A stretch of 64,000 nt of DNA from Balanoglossus misakiensis (lineage: Eukaryota > Hemichordata): positions 11,904,001-11,968,000 of the forward strand of contig CM082589.2 in the NCBI GenBank assembly GCA_040954595.2, read 5' to 3'. The notes under the pieces were generated by a model. It was not told the DNA's origin. It made no database searches and saw only the letters and a program-made list of their open reading frames with translations. Below, one piece after another: positions 10,285-21,380 of this stretch; the first letter of the stretch is position 1; each line of letters starts with the position of its first letter. A program made the position numbers and the translations under genes.

Positions 10285-12336
10285 GAACAAATGTCAAGTG
10301 TTGAACCGCTGTGACTTTCCCTCTTCGGTTTGCCCGACTTAGCCAACGTCTTTGTACTAGAGTGTCGGGTCTTTTGCAGAGCCAGGCCGAAGGAAATCCG
10401 ACTTGATCACCGTTGCTAACGAACGCTAGTGTCTGTCATGGAGTGCCGGGGTTTTAGTCGAGCCAGGCCGTAGGAGATCTGACTTGATCATCGTGGTCAA
10501 TGTACGCGTGTTTCCGCTCTAAAGTGCCGGGGCTTCAGCTAAACCAGGCCGTAGGAAATCCGACGTAATCACCGTTGATAACTTACGCCAGTCAGTGTCA
10601 TATAGAGCCGGTGCACCAGCCGAGTCACGCCGTAGGAAATCTGACTTGATCAACGTGGTCAATGTACGCCTGTTTCTGCTCTAGAGTGCCGGGGCTTCAG
10701 CTGAGCCAGGCCGTAGGAAACCCGACGTGGTTACCGTTGTTAACTTACGCCAGTCTGTGTCCTATATATAGTGCCGGGGCATCAGCCGTGCCAGGCCGAA
10801 GGAAATGTGAGTAGATCAACGTGGTCTCTGTACGCATGTTTCTGCTCTAGAGTGCCAGGGCTTTAGCCAAGCCATGCCGTAGGAAATCTGACTTGATCAA
10901 CGTTGCTAACGAACGCTAGTGTCTGTCATAGTAAGCCTGTGTTTTAGTCAAGCCAAGCCGTAGGAGATCAGACTTGATCAACGTGGTCTCTGTACGCGTG
11001 TTTCTGCTCTAGAGTGCCGGGGCTTTATCCAAGCCATGCCGTAGAAAATCTGACTTGATCACCGTTGCTAACGTACGCTAGTGTCTGTCATATTGTGACG
11101 GAGATTTAGCCGAGCCAGGCCGTAGAAAAATCGACTTGTTGAACGTTACCAGTGTGCAACTGTTTCTGCTCTAGAGTGTCAGGGTTTTAGCCGACTTATG
11201 CTGTAGGAAATCTGAGTTGATGAATGGGAATTCAATGTTAGAAAACCCGTGTGGAAAGTATCTCTACCCGTTTGAAACTAAGAAAAGAATTTATTCTTAT
11301 TTATTTTGTAAAAAAGACAATTTTACGAAAAACAGTCGAAAATGGTAATTTTGTCTTGGGTGATTCAAATTATTCCGCCTTTTCTGGAATTTGCAGCACT
11401 TTTTACAAGAGAACGACACTTCATGCTCCATAATATTTCCGAAAATGAAGAAAAGAGTTAATTTTTTATGATTTTTTAAAAAAAATTACCATTTTTGTCA
11501 AAATATGGCCAAAATGGCTATTTTTTCTTCAATTCCGTCAATATCTCAGCATTTTTGGTGTGGTCGAAACTTTTAACATACAATCAACATGTCATATATA
11601 ATCAGGGCACCGAATTCGAAGAACAAATACAGCTTTTATTAATTGTTTTTCTAAAAATGACATTTTCAAGCAAAATTTGATAACATGCAATTTTGTCTGC
11701 AGTGAGCCAAATTAGACTGTCTTTTGTGGAAATTGTATCGATATATACATACGAATGGCATTCTATACTCCATCAGATTACCGAAAATGTAGGAAACAGT
11801 TATTTTTCGTAATTTTGAAAAATTTACCATTTTGACCAAATTGTGGCTAAAATTTTTATTTTCGTGTTGAATGCCGCCAGTGTCACTGCTTTTAAAAGTC
11901 ATAAAAACTTTTAACATACAAGCAATTGTTTATATATGATCAGGTCACCGAATTAAAAAATAAAGAATGTTTTGCCTAAAAATGACCTTTTTGGTGCAAT
12001 AACGAATAAAACGCAATTTTGTATTTAATCAGCTCATTCACAGTGCATTTTTTATTATCAGCACCATTTTTACATATAATGGAAATTTCATACATCATCA
12101 GATATCCAAATATGAAAAAATGATTTAGATTTTAGATGATTGTCCAAAATTAGCTGATAACTAATAAATGTAGTATTGAACCGTTCTGTTCCCCCCCTAC
12201 ATTATATGCGGTACGCCGATGTCAGCTTACCCGGCAGTACTGCAGGCCGTGCCCCCAACTAACGTCGGTGTTTGAAACGCCCTGGTTAAATTCGGGCTTT
12301 CTCTATAAATTGACAGGCAATAATGCAGTCCTACCC
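10285..12336 (+). repeat. Satellite monomer U3
   Basis: 2052 bp and complete, with no insertions. The C-run is the shortest seen (7). Confidence 0.93.
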
Positions 12337-13203
12337 GAACAAATGTCAAGTGTTGAACCGCTGTGACTTTCCCTCTTCGGTTTGCCCGATTAGCCAACGT
12401 CTTTGTACTAGAGTGTCGGGTCTTTTGCAGAGCCAGGCCGAAGGAAATCCGACTTGATCACCGTTGCTAACGAACGCTAGTGTCTGTCATGGTGTGCCGG
12501 GGTTTTAGTCGAGCCAGGCCGTAGGAGATCTGACTTGATCATCGTGGTCAATGTACGCGTGTTTCCGCTCTAAAGTGCCGGGGCTTCAGCTAAACCAGGC
12601 CGTAGGAAATCCGACGTAATCACCGTTGATAACTTACGCCAGTCTGTGTCATATAGTGCCGGTGCACCAGCCGAGTCACGCCGTAGGAAATCTGACTTGA
12701 TCAACGTGGTCAATGAACGCCTGTTTCTGCTCTAGAGTGCAGGGGCTTCAGCTGAGCCAGGCCGTAGGAAACCCGACGTGATTACCGTTGTTAACTTACG
12801 CCAGTCTGTGTCCTATATATAGTGCCGGGGCATCAGCCGTGCCAGGCCGAAGGAAATGTGAGTAGATCAACGTGGTCTCTGTACGCGTGTTTCTGCTCTA
12901 GAGTGCCAGGGCTTTAGCCAAGCCATGCCGTAGGAAATCTGACTTGATCAACGTTGCTAACGAACGCTAGTGTCTGTCATAGTGTGCCGGGGTTTCAGTC
13001 GAGCCAAGCCGTAGGAGATCAGACTTGATCAACGTGGTCTCTGTACGCGTGTTTCTGCTCTAGAGTGCCGGGGCTTTATCCAAGCCATGCCGTAGAAAAT
13101 CTGACTTGATCACCGTTGCTAACGTACGCTAGTGTCTGTCATATTGTGACGGAGATTTAGCCAAGCCAGGCCCTAGAAAAATCGACTTGTTCAACGTTAC
13201 CAG
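12337..13203 (+). repeat. Satellite monomer U4, left part
   Basis: It ends inside the last 81-bp subrepeats, where E2 is inserted after ttaccag. It resumes at 22588. Confidence 0.92.
13199..13203. repeat. Target-site duplication of E2, left copy
   Basis: accag precedes the left LTR and recurs at 22588-22592. Intact monomers have one copy (gttaccagtgtgcaac). Confidence 0.9.
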
Positions 13204-13590
13204 TGTAGTAACCTCGATGTGCCGTCTCAAATGGTGCCCTAATTCACATCAAAGGCCACAGGGTTCTATAGTATTTGCCGTTAACTAACTGGAGCTCACC
13301 ATCGCCGACGAACATTCCTTGTCAGATGTCACAGAAAACGCTGCTCGGAACTTTACACGAACATTTAATGACTGAACACACAACACTGGCACTGGATGAT
13401 GCGTCGCGGTGGTTGAAGTTTCCGTAGAAAACTGGCAAAAATCCCCAGGCTAACTGTGCAAAAGTCCTCACATGTGCGCCATGGAATTTTCCAGATATTT
13501 TCTAAACAAAAGCGCATGCGCTAATGTACTCACAGCGCGAGGGCGCTAGACTAAATATTTCAGTTTCTCTAAGAACTGGGCGTCCTTACA
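13204..13590 (-). repeat. E2 3' LTR
   Basis: 387 bp, repeated at 22202-22587. It has TG...CA ends: TGTAGTAACC to GTCCTTACA on the plus strand. It contains the self-complementary gcgcatgcgc near 13511. No clear TATA box is seen. Confidence 0.94.
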
Positions 13591-13602
13591 CCAGCCCCCA
13601 AA
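13591..13602 (-). other. E2 polypurine tract
   Basis: In element sense TTTGGGGGCTGG abuts the 3' LTR. Between it and the last pol remnant (13603-13958) I see only untranslated sequence. Confidence 0.7.
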
Positions 13603-13958
13603 TTGTTCATCAAAAAACATTAACAATTTCCATCCTAGCAAATTCAAAACGCCAACATCCATATGTGCCGAAATTACATATCAAATAGAAATTACAAAAC
13701 AATATCTATAAATATCTCGAAACGCGAAGTCGAAAGTTTTTCAGGAAACGCGAATACAAGAATCCTTTTCTTCATGAATGTGATGATACATCCTAGACCA
13801 TGCCCAGACCTCGTCCGGTCAATCATGCTGCCAAGCATGATATCCAACACATCTGTACTTCAAAGATGAGATCAAACGCTGGACGTAGTGGATAGACTGG
13901 CCACTACTTGAGATCGTTGTTATTACAGCTGCTGGTAACTGCAACCATACCAATACCA

Positions 13959-14159
13959 CTAAGTCTGTGCTTCCAACAATGTGCACAACTTATCATATGG
14001 TCTTTCTAAAACACTGGATCTGGTCTTCACCAATACTCGTCTCACCACCCCTTTCCGATCAGGCATAACTTTGACGATTACACCCAAAGGCCACGCATTT
14101 CTGGAGGTGTTCTCCTCCTTTTCCAATACAAATCTGACAGATACTGCACTTGCTTCCAT
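13959..14159 (-). pseudogene. pol: E2 pol, last remnant (DUF5641 end)
   Basis: The C-terminal end of the BEL integrase tail: a stretch with AWPLGVIVKV, then RRVLVKTR and DKLCTLLEA before the stop. It is in a different frame from the piece upstream (14078-14506), and about 40 residues expected between the two are missing, so a deletion with frameshift lies near 14110-14130. Confidence 0.8.
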
Positions 14160-14506
14160 CTGTGAACAGCATACAAGTCGTTCTTCTCCGTCACACCAGG
14201 GGGTGTTGCTACTCCCTTCATAGTAAGCAACATACTGGGTGTCAATGCTTTTGAGTCTCTAGCGTCGTCCGACGATACTGTAATCTCATGCGGTCCATCT
14301 GTACGACGACTTTTGTTCTTGGCACATCTCAACAATGTGTCAACCACTTTACGTATCCAGGCCACTGCTTTCTTCAGTTTATACCAACTGGAGTAGTGGT
14401 CTATCATTTTCTGAACCGTCTCCTCGGCATTAACGGACATGGATCGATCCGCCCCTTTGTCAGGCGTCTGTCGTTCTCCCGAAACAACAGGTACTGTTCC
14501 CAACAC
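14078..14506 (-). pseudogene. pol: E2 pol, linker joined to the DUF5641 start; integrase core absent
   Basis: The first half is the post-RNase H linker (HYSSWYKLKKAVAWIRK). It passes within about 30 codons into ALTPSMLL and YAVHRWKQVQYLSDLYWKR, which begin the DUF5641 tail. The zinc-binding H2C2 domain and the whole DDE core, about 300 residues in E1 and E3, are gone. The deletion joint is near 14250-14290. The frame differs from the RNase H piece because of a frameshift near 14470. Confidence 0.85.
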
Positions 14507-14850
14507 ACGGGTACAGTTTCTTCTTCCGACCTCAAGGCTATTCTATGCACTAGTGCAGATTTCTTCACCTCTGGATCTTCTGGATCTAGCTGTGTATTGT
14601 AGCTATCACTTGGCCATTTGTCTTGTGTCTTCCGCAAGAAATCAGGACCACCTATCCATCTTTCGTTCTTCAGAAAAGCATCTATTTTCTGACCTCTAGA
14701 GCACTCATCTGCCGGGTTGTCACTGGTATTAATGTAGCGCCAGTTCGCTGGGTCTGATCCTCCTCGAATCACTGCTAGTCTATTCGCCACGAAGGCATGA
14801 AATCTTGTGGTTTCGTTGTTTATGTACCGCAGCACGGTTTTGCTATCCGT
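14404..14850 (-). pseudogene. pol: E2 pol, RNase H end
   Basis: In frame with the long upstream ORF after the TGA at 14851-14853. It starts at the RNase H motif TDSKTVLRY and continues with VANRLAVIR and the SDNPADECSRG segment typical of BEL pol. It then runs out of frame at about 14470. Confidence 0.85.
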
Positions 14851-17577
14851 TCAAAACACGGATTCATTGATTGGCAAATCCATCTCCTTTCTGAGAAGTT
14901 TGTCAAGCCTCACTGCTACAGTAGCTGCAGTTAATTCCATTCGTGGGATCGATATTTGCTTCAATGGAGCCACTCTTGCTTTGGCCATCATCAAAGTGCT
15001 GTGGATGTTTCCGCTTTTGTCGATCAACCTAAGATATGATACAGTGCCATATCCATTTTCGCTGGCATCAGCAATGTGATGTAGCTGAGCTGTGTCTACT
15101 TCACCAAAGTGCTCGGGCTTTATACATCTGGGTACTGGGAAACACTCTTCTAATTTCGGTAGATCCCTCAACCAATTCTCCCACACTTTGCGTTGTTTTC
15201 CAGGAATATCATCATCCCAGCCTAGTTTTGCTTTACACAGCTGCTGCAAAAGCATCTTGGGTGGCAGAAGCGCTGGTGCTGCCATGCCCAGTGGGTCGTA
15301 TAATGAACTAACCACTCCCAGAATTCCTCGTCTGGTCGCTGGTTTCTCTTTAGTACGATTTCTGAATCCGAATTCGTCAGATTCCACGTTCCATTGCATA
15401 CCGAGTGCATGCTCCATTGGCAAGTCATCTCGCTCCAAGTCTAAGTTCTTCACCTCTATCGCCCTTCGTTCTTCAGGTATTGCTTCCAAAACTGGACGCG
15501 TATTGCTGATCCACTTTGTGAGCTTGAACCCTGATTTCTTACAGGTGTCTGTCAGCCCTTCAGCCAAAGACTTTCCTTCCATCACTGTTGATGCTGCCTT
15601 CAACATGTCATCAACGTAGAAGTTTCTAGATATGGTGTTCTTGACACTCAGATCAGAAGTATTGTCTGAAGCTTTCTTCAACGCGAAGTTTGCACAACTG
15701 GGTGACGATGTAGCCCCGAAGATGTGCACTGTCATTCGGTACTCGACAGGAGGTTCCTCTACATTACCATTAGGCCACCACAGAAAACGCTGGAAATCTC
15801 GGTTTTCTTGCGACACGCCAACTTGAGAGAACATAGCCTCTATATCTGACATCAGTGCTATCCGCTCTTCACGAAAACGTATAAGCACTCCTACAAGTGA
15901 ACTGGTCAGATCCGGTCCTTGCATTAATTCCTTGTTCAAAGAAGTTCCCTTGTATTCTGCACCACAGTCGAAGACTACCCGGATTTTCTGTTTCTGTGGA
16001 TGGTATACTCCATGATGGGGAAGATACCATTTCTTTCCAGGATTGCCTTCCAATTCTTCCTGTGGCACCCTTTCAGCATAGCCTTTGTCTATAATACTTT
16101 CCATGAAGGTAGTATATTCTTGACGATAGTCATCGTTGTTTCTAAATTTCTTTCCCAACTGAGAAAGCCGATATTCTACTGCCACTTTGTTGTTTGGCAT
16201 CGTAACACCGTCATCACGAAACGGTAATGGCACCTGGTAATGACCATCAACAAACTGCGTTTGTTCGTACGCAATCCTCATGAACTTTCTATCTTCAACC
16301 GAAACTTCGGGTTTGTCATTTATGATGCGCTCGCTGAACTCGTGATTGAAGAGGTTGATTAACTGCTGATCAATCGCCGGTCCAACTTGTATTCCACAGA
16401 CTGTTGCGGCAGTTTCATTTTCTGACACGCCAGCCCCCGTAAGGAAACCATTTACGAACCAGCCTAAACGGGTACGTACGGCAAATGGTCCATCTCCATT
16501 ACTGTTTATCACTTCCCATGGTTCAAACGCTTCAGGAACGTTACCACCGATGAGTAGGCCTATTTCCGCATCTATCTCAGGCAGGCGTACCTTACGCAAA
16601 TAAGGATACTTGCCAATGTCATCTTGTGTAACGATGAGATCTTTCGAAGCAGGAATTTTCTCTTGCGTATATGTAGCTGGAAGTTTGATGATGTAATGCT
16701 CATCAAGATCTGAAACTTCTAGACCCTTGATAACACGACTATCAGCTGATTTACTTCCAGTGATAGTGTTTAGCATAATCTTTGTTTTCTTACCACCGAC
16801 GTTCAGTTGTCGACGAAGTGTTTCCGTACAGAATACTGTGTCACTGCCGTTGTCAATAAAGGCGTACGTTTGTACACTAAGACCACTCGATCTACATTTA
16901 ACCTTGACGGGAATAATCACGGGTTTATATGCACACTCTCCATTCCCCGCAGATCTACATGATGCGTCAATCATCCCCACATTCGTTAACACGGGTTTTC
17001 CAGACTGGTCTTTGGTTTTGTTGAAGTGCAACACGGTCAGATGCAGCTTGCCACATTTTTCACAAGTCAGCTTGCTTGTACAGTCTTTCACCATATGTTT
17101 TCCATCTTTCAGGCAACCAAAACATAACCCTTTTGTTTTTATGAGCCGTTTCTTGTCATCGTAAGCCTTGGAGGCAAACACTTGACAGTCTTGAAATTCA
17201 TGTGTACTGTCTGCACAACACAAACACGGAGTAACAGTCTCTGTGCTGACTGTGTAGGCGTTGCGTCTTTGTGTACCACTAGTTGCTTTCTTGATGTTCT
17301 TTGCTCCCTTGTCCTTGGATGGAATGCCGGCGAGGTTACCAAACACCTCTTGGGACATTATCTTGGCTTCCCTGTTGACAAATTCCACAAGATCTTTGAA
17401 CTGCACTGATCGTTGTTGTACGATACTGTATGTTCTGCTGCGCCACCGGTCTCTCAACTTGAAAGGCAGTTTGTAAACCAACATTTGCAAGTTTTTGTAG
17501 TGGTTGAGCTCTCTCAGATGTGATTCACCTTTCATAGCATTTTCACACTTGGTCAAGAAAAGAGCGAAATCTTTCAA
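14851..17577 (-). pseudogene. pol: E2 gag end, protease, reverse transcriptase and RNase H start
   Basis: 908 codons open in one frame. In order: the gag C-terminal part; CCHC-type zinc motifs (CLCCADSTHEFQDC, CFGCLKDGKHMVKDC, CEKCGKLH); the protease with FIDNGSD; and the signature LLIGGNVPEAF. The reverse transcriptase then has YLPHH, RVVFDCGAE and an intact YVDD at 15607-15618. RNase H opens with HIADAS and IPRMELTAA. It ends at a TGA (14851-14853) inside the RNase H domain. Upstream, the gag frame is displaced by one base near 17590-17615. The polymerase itself looks undamaged. Confidence 0.93.
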
Positions 17578-17584
17578 AGCGGTC

Positions 17585-18422
17585 TTATCCTCGGATTTCT
17601 GCTTGCTTGGTGTAGGCTCTGGCCGTCACGTATGGATTGCCGAACTCAGTTTCAAGCAATTTTCTGGCTCTTTCGTATCCTTCATTCGCTTCCATGTGAA
17701 TGCAACTGCTCACTATTTCTCTCGGTTCACCACGTGTATACTGCTCCAAGTAATACAAACGATCATCAGGATCTTCAGTGTTAGATTCTATGCCATGCCG
17801 AAAGGCACGTATAAATGATTTATACTGCAATGGGTCCCCATCGAACACGGGTATCGATTGCGGTGGTAAAGCGGCACGCTTGTTATGCTCAAACAACAGT
17901 TTAGTAACTGTGGCTAGGTTATGATCACTACAGGAACTGTGGCTGCTATTGCTACCTGTACACGAACCAAGGTCAGGACTGAATTTCGTCTGCTTGTTTA
18001 CATCGGGTTTTCTTTTTTCTGGACTGCATACAATGCTGTCGACAGGACTATCAGACTTAGTAACGTTGGGACTATCACATGTGTGGAAACTACCCAAGTT
18101 GCTAGCACTTGAACTCTTCATCTTGATGTTGCCCCGAAATGCAGCGGGTGTCTTAAAGAGATCTTGTAGGTTGTATTCTTGTAAACTACTTTCATCTTCA
18201 CCATTTTCAAAATGACGATACACTTCGATTATTGCATTCTGTTCAGCAATTTCTGTTTTGATTTCCAACAATTGTTTTTGTTTGTTTATTTTGGATTGTT
18301 CTTCGTTTATTTTGAATTCCAATTCGTCTAATTTCTGTTTTTCCTCCAAACCTGCCATACGAGTCATCAGTTCTGCCCGTTTCACTGCGGCTGCGATTAT
18401 AGATGCCTTGCTATTAATACTA
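17585..18422 (-). pseudogene. gag: E2 gag, middle part
   Basis: Reads from about 18415 to a stop at 17585. It begins with a Lys/Glu-rich predicted coiled coil (MAGLEEKQKLDELEFKI), followed by the DUF1759 region (PPQSIPVFDGDPLQYKSF through TRGEPREIVSS). The upstream continuation is displaced 2.95 kb to 21384 by the nested insert. The downstream continuation is in another frame. Confidence 0.87.
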
Positions 18423-18659
18423 CTCAGTCTGATTTCAGGGTACCTAATTTACATGCATTTGCATAAAATCATTTCAAATGAACAGCGCCCCCGTGCTTAA
18501 GTATGTGTCCGTTAGGATTTTTTCCCGAGGTACCGATAATCTCACTTTTCCAGCTTAATACTGCGTTAGAAGAATTATTCTCATCCCGAAACTGACGTAT
18601 ACCCGGTAAGTTGCTGTTTCTATCATATTTCACGCCATTGTTAGTCCAAAGAATTAGGT

Positions 18660-18845
18660 TATACGCGTTTCGAGTGGTGTGCCCGTACGGACTTTCACGA
18701 TTTTTCCGTGATTTTCAACACTGCCCCGCGTCTAAGTGCCGGTTTTTAAAAATCGAAAATTGACATAAATCGTTGAGTTGATTATTGTTTTATCGAAATT
18801 TGCGTATTTTTAGTCTGCTCAAGGTCCGGAAAAATTGCGAACGCC
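18660..18845 (+). repeat. Diverged direct repeat near the left end of the E2 insert
   Basis: Shares caacactgccccgcgtc.aagtgc and, about 100 bp later, gtattt...tctgctcaag with 20880-21085 in the same orientation. It could be remnants of terminal repeats, or a tandem duplication pulled apart. Needs alignment. Confidence 0.4.
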
Positions 18846-18869
18846 TGTTTACTGAATGTGTGTATGTAC

Positions 18870-18935
18870 CGTGTTCTAACATGGCGGCGGAAGGAATCCA
18901 TACCCGGAAGTAGCGAATGCGCGACTGTGGCAAGC
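18870..18935 (+). promoter_or_regulatory. Promoter-like patch with YY1- and ETS-like sites
   Basis: aacatggcggcggaagg resembles the AANATGGCGGC (YY1) element of TATA-less animal promoters, and acccggaagtag resembles an ETS site. These lie within a locally GC-rich stretch, upstream of the plus-strand ORFs at 20113-20467. Function is inferred from motifs only. Confidence 0.3.
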
Positions 18936-19050
18936 TATTTTAGATCATTATGTCCCGGTCCAATTTCGTAATTTTCTTGCTGAGAGCTCTGATTGGACAT
19001 GATTTTTGGCGCAATGATGGGACAGTAGGTGTCCAGACGTCATCGTAGAC

Positions 19051-19406
19051 CTTAAAGGGACAAAGTCTCTCTCTAGCTGCCTTTTTTCCATTAATTATAT
19101 TTGATACAAGACACCGTTTGTTATTCTACATGTGGATATATAGTGAATCAACGTTCAACCACACACAACTTCCATCCCTCTTATAGACAGGAGAGTGAAA
19201 AAACTCGCCAAAATGAATAATCGTTCTTTACCATTTATTCATTTTGGGCGAGTTTTTACTCTCATATCTTACAAGTGGGATGGAAGTTGTGTGTGGTCGA
19301 ATGTAGATTTACTATATATCCACATGTACATTAACATAAACAGTGTCTTGTATCAAACATAATTAGTGGAAAAAGGGCAGCGAGAGAGAGACTTTGTCCC
19401 TTTAAG
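19051..19406. mobile_element. Hairpin MITE-like element, 356 bp
   Basis: The two halves are near-perfect inverted repeats. The ends are cttaaagggacaaagtctct and its complement. The inner arms contain the acacacaacttccatccc stretch and its complement, around a short loop near 19230. No coding capacity. A fold-back MITE or a folded inverted duplication. Confidence 0.8.
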
Positions 19407-19799
19407 TAAGCGCGCCGGAGGGAAAGTTTCCCGGGCAGCATCATTCCTTGCTTGGCGTGCACTGTTGCAGCAGTGTCGTGTGTGTGTGGAAGCCGGAGCA
19501 AGTGTTTCTCAAATCTCTTGTTGAGAACTTCACCAATAATTATCGTACGCCTTACAGTTTGTTTCTTTGTCTTTCAGGAGACAACGAAGAAAGAAGTGCG
19601 TCTGTGCTGATCGATCGGTGTTTTACTTTTAGTGAGTCTGCGTGTAGTGTGGTTAGTGGCCAGTTCCCACACTTTTTTGCATTCAGGAGTTTCCTTTATT
19701 AATCTTGCTTTCCTCAGTTGTTACCTTTTATATATTATATTGTATTTATTTGACAATAAAAATTAAAAAGGTAAATTTCATTAACTGTTATTGTTTGAG

Positions 19800-20045
19800 T
19801 ATTACTGAACAGGCATTTTCCAGTCTGTGTAGGAGTAGTCTGTGTGGTTTTAGCTTGACTGACAATTGTCTAGTCTGCACTGTGCAGAGTTTTTGTGAAC
19901 TGATATTTAGTCTAGTCTTTGCAGGGTGTGTGTGTGTGTGAACTGGCATTTGTCTGGGCTGTCTGTGCAGAGTGACAGTGAAAGGCTTTTGTCCAGTCTG
20001 GGCATAGTAACTGATTGGGCATTTATCAGTCTGTCTATGCAAGTC
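19800..20045 (+). repeat. Degenerate minisatellite, about 40-bp period
   Basis: Five to seven imperfect copies built around actg..ggcattt..tc.agtctg..tgtgcagagt. A short (TG)n run lies at about 19926-19940. Confidence 0.55.
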
Positions 20046-20112
20046 ATATTTTTCTATAGTCATTTTCAGTCTTTTAACTGCAACATACTTTATCTTTGTG
20101 AAGCTTTTCATA

Positions 20113-20262
20113 ATGGTGAGAAAGGGGTCGTTTGTGTTTTCCTCCAAGAGTAGAGATAGTTTGCTGGTTTTAAATAGACTGCTGAGGTCTATGGCAAATG
20201 CCACAGATGGAAGGAATAACATTCTAAACTCCATAAAGACCACTATACATAACAAACTGTGA
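20113..20262 (+). CDS. Short ORF A in the E2 insert, unrecognised
   Basis: 49 codons from ATG 20113 to TGA 20260-20262: a basic, Ser-rich start (MVRKGSFVFSSKSRD) followed by a leucine-rich segment. It overlaps the open frame of ORF B, displaced by one base, so the two may be one small protein gene broken by a frameshift. I know no match. It may be chance, but codon texture together with ORF B looks coding. Confidence 0.3.
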   Translation: MVRKGSFVFSSKSRDSLLVLNRLLRSMANATDGRNNILNSIKTTIHNKL

Positions 20263-20467
20263 AAACACTAGAAGTGGTAAAAACACCAGTAGAAGTTATA
20301 TTGACAGAGTAAGTGAAGATGATTCAATTCTAGAAATGATTATGAATGAAGAAATGGTGGATACTTTTGAAACGTTTGACATACTAGAGATAGAAGAGGT
20401 AGAACAGGAATACCAATTACCTGAGGAAGATTTACAAGAGAGTACAACAAATGCATATGAAAAATGA
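20239..20467 (+). pseudogene. Short ORF B in the E2 insert, acidic, unrecognised
   Basis: About 75 open codons without their own start codon near the beginning, ending at TGA 20465-20467. The second half is strongly acidic (runs such as DILEIEEVEQEY and LPEEDLQE), like an acidic tail. It is in the frame next to ORF A and directly downstream. The 20468-20880 stretch that follows is AT-rich and shows nothing else. Confidence 0.3.
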
Positions 20468-20879
20468 TACAAATAATTACAGTGATTATTCAGATATGGA
20501 GTTAGAAAACTAAATGTAGAATTATAAGGCTGGCAATAATTTTATTGATTGAAAAAATATACATAAAATTCTTAAATTAGAAATAATCAAAAAGAAAAAA
20601 AAATGTTTTTAAAAATTGCCAAATTACCAATCAATGTCAGAAAAAGGAGAGTTGGACCAGTGTAGTCTGTTGTAGTACACCATGATTTCATTGTCAGATA
20701 CACCTCACAGTCACCACTATGCATACTATGTACATACTGTCTATGCAGACCGCCACTTATCCGGGTTAATCTCTAAAACACATGAATATCCATTGTCAAA
20801 ACCTAGGCTGTACTCATCTGCAATGTTATGTTCAGTGTAAAGTCCCGGCAGACTGCCGGTGACTGTGATTTGATCTGCC

Positions 20880-21085
20880 GAGTTTCCGTGTTACGCAATC
20901 GAAACACCCTTACGGAGGTCCTATACATATAGTATGTTGCTTGAGAGGTCACATTCAACACTGCCCCGCGTCAAAGTGCTTCACCGTAGGCAAACCAAAC
21001 TTGGCACAGTTATAGCTAATACATAGACCATGTGAAAAACCGTATTTACGCTTCTGCTCAAGACCCTCTAATTTTTGTATCGCTT
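20880..21085 (+). repeat. Diverged direct repeat near the right end of the E2 insert
   Basis: Partner of 18660-18845, clearest in the shared caacactgccccgcgtc core near 20954 and the ctgctcaag block. The rest is diverged. Confidence 0.4.
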
Positions 21086-21380
21086 CTCAAAAATTAGCAT
21101 TCACATTCATAACATCGTACGATCGAGTCACTGCCACATCGCCAGTATGCAGGGTTTCAAAATAATTTATTACAGCTGAAACGAGCGTCATAAAACGTAA
21201 GACAACGTCCTTTTAGACAATAATTGGTGGAAAACGAACCTTGTCATCCAAAATTAAAGCGTGTACACCTCTTTTCATGCCAGCATGCAGGTTTCAAGTT
21301 TTCGGTAGGCCGCCATATTGGATAGAAGTGAAAACGAGGCTCTCTGTTGTAAGATTTTGGCGAATTTCAATAGGCTGAGA

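Larger units (their letters stand above)
18427..21380. mobile_element. Insert inside E2 gag, unclassified, 2.95 kb
   Basis: Gag homology stops at 18423 and resumes at 21381. The 4-mer tcag is found at both joints (18423-18426 and 21381-21384), a possible target duplication; the joint does not exactly restore one gag frame, so the boundaries are approximate. Inside are a promoter-like GC-rich patch, a 356-bp hairpin element, a 40-bp degenerate minisatellite and two short ORFs on the plus strand. A diverged direct repeat (18660-18845 and 20880-21085) lies near the ends. I do not recognise the class; no transposase is visible. Confidence 0.6.

Noticed and set aside
15092-15619. Plus-strand ORF of 175 codons across E2 and another of 145 at 16727
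   Set aside because: Antisense to the reverse transcriptase and protease region, whose minus-strand reading has clear motifs.
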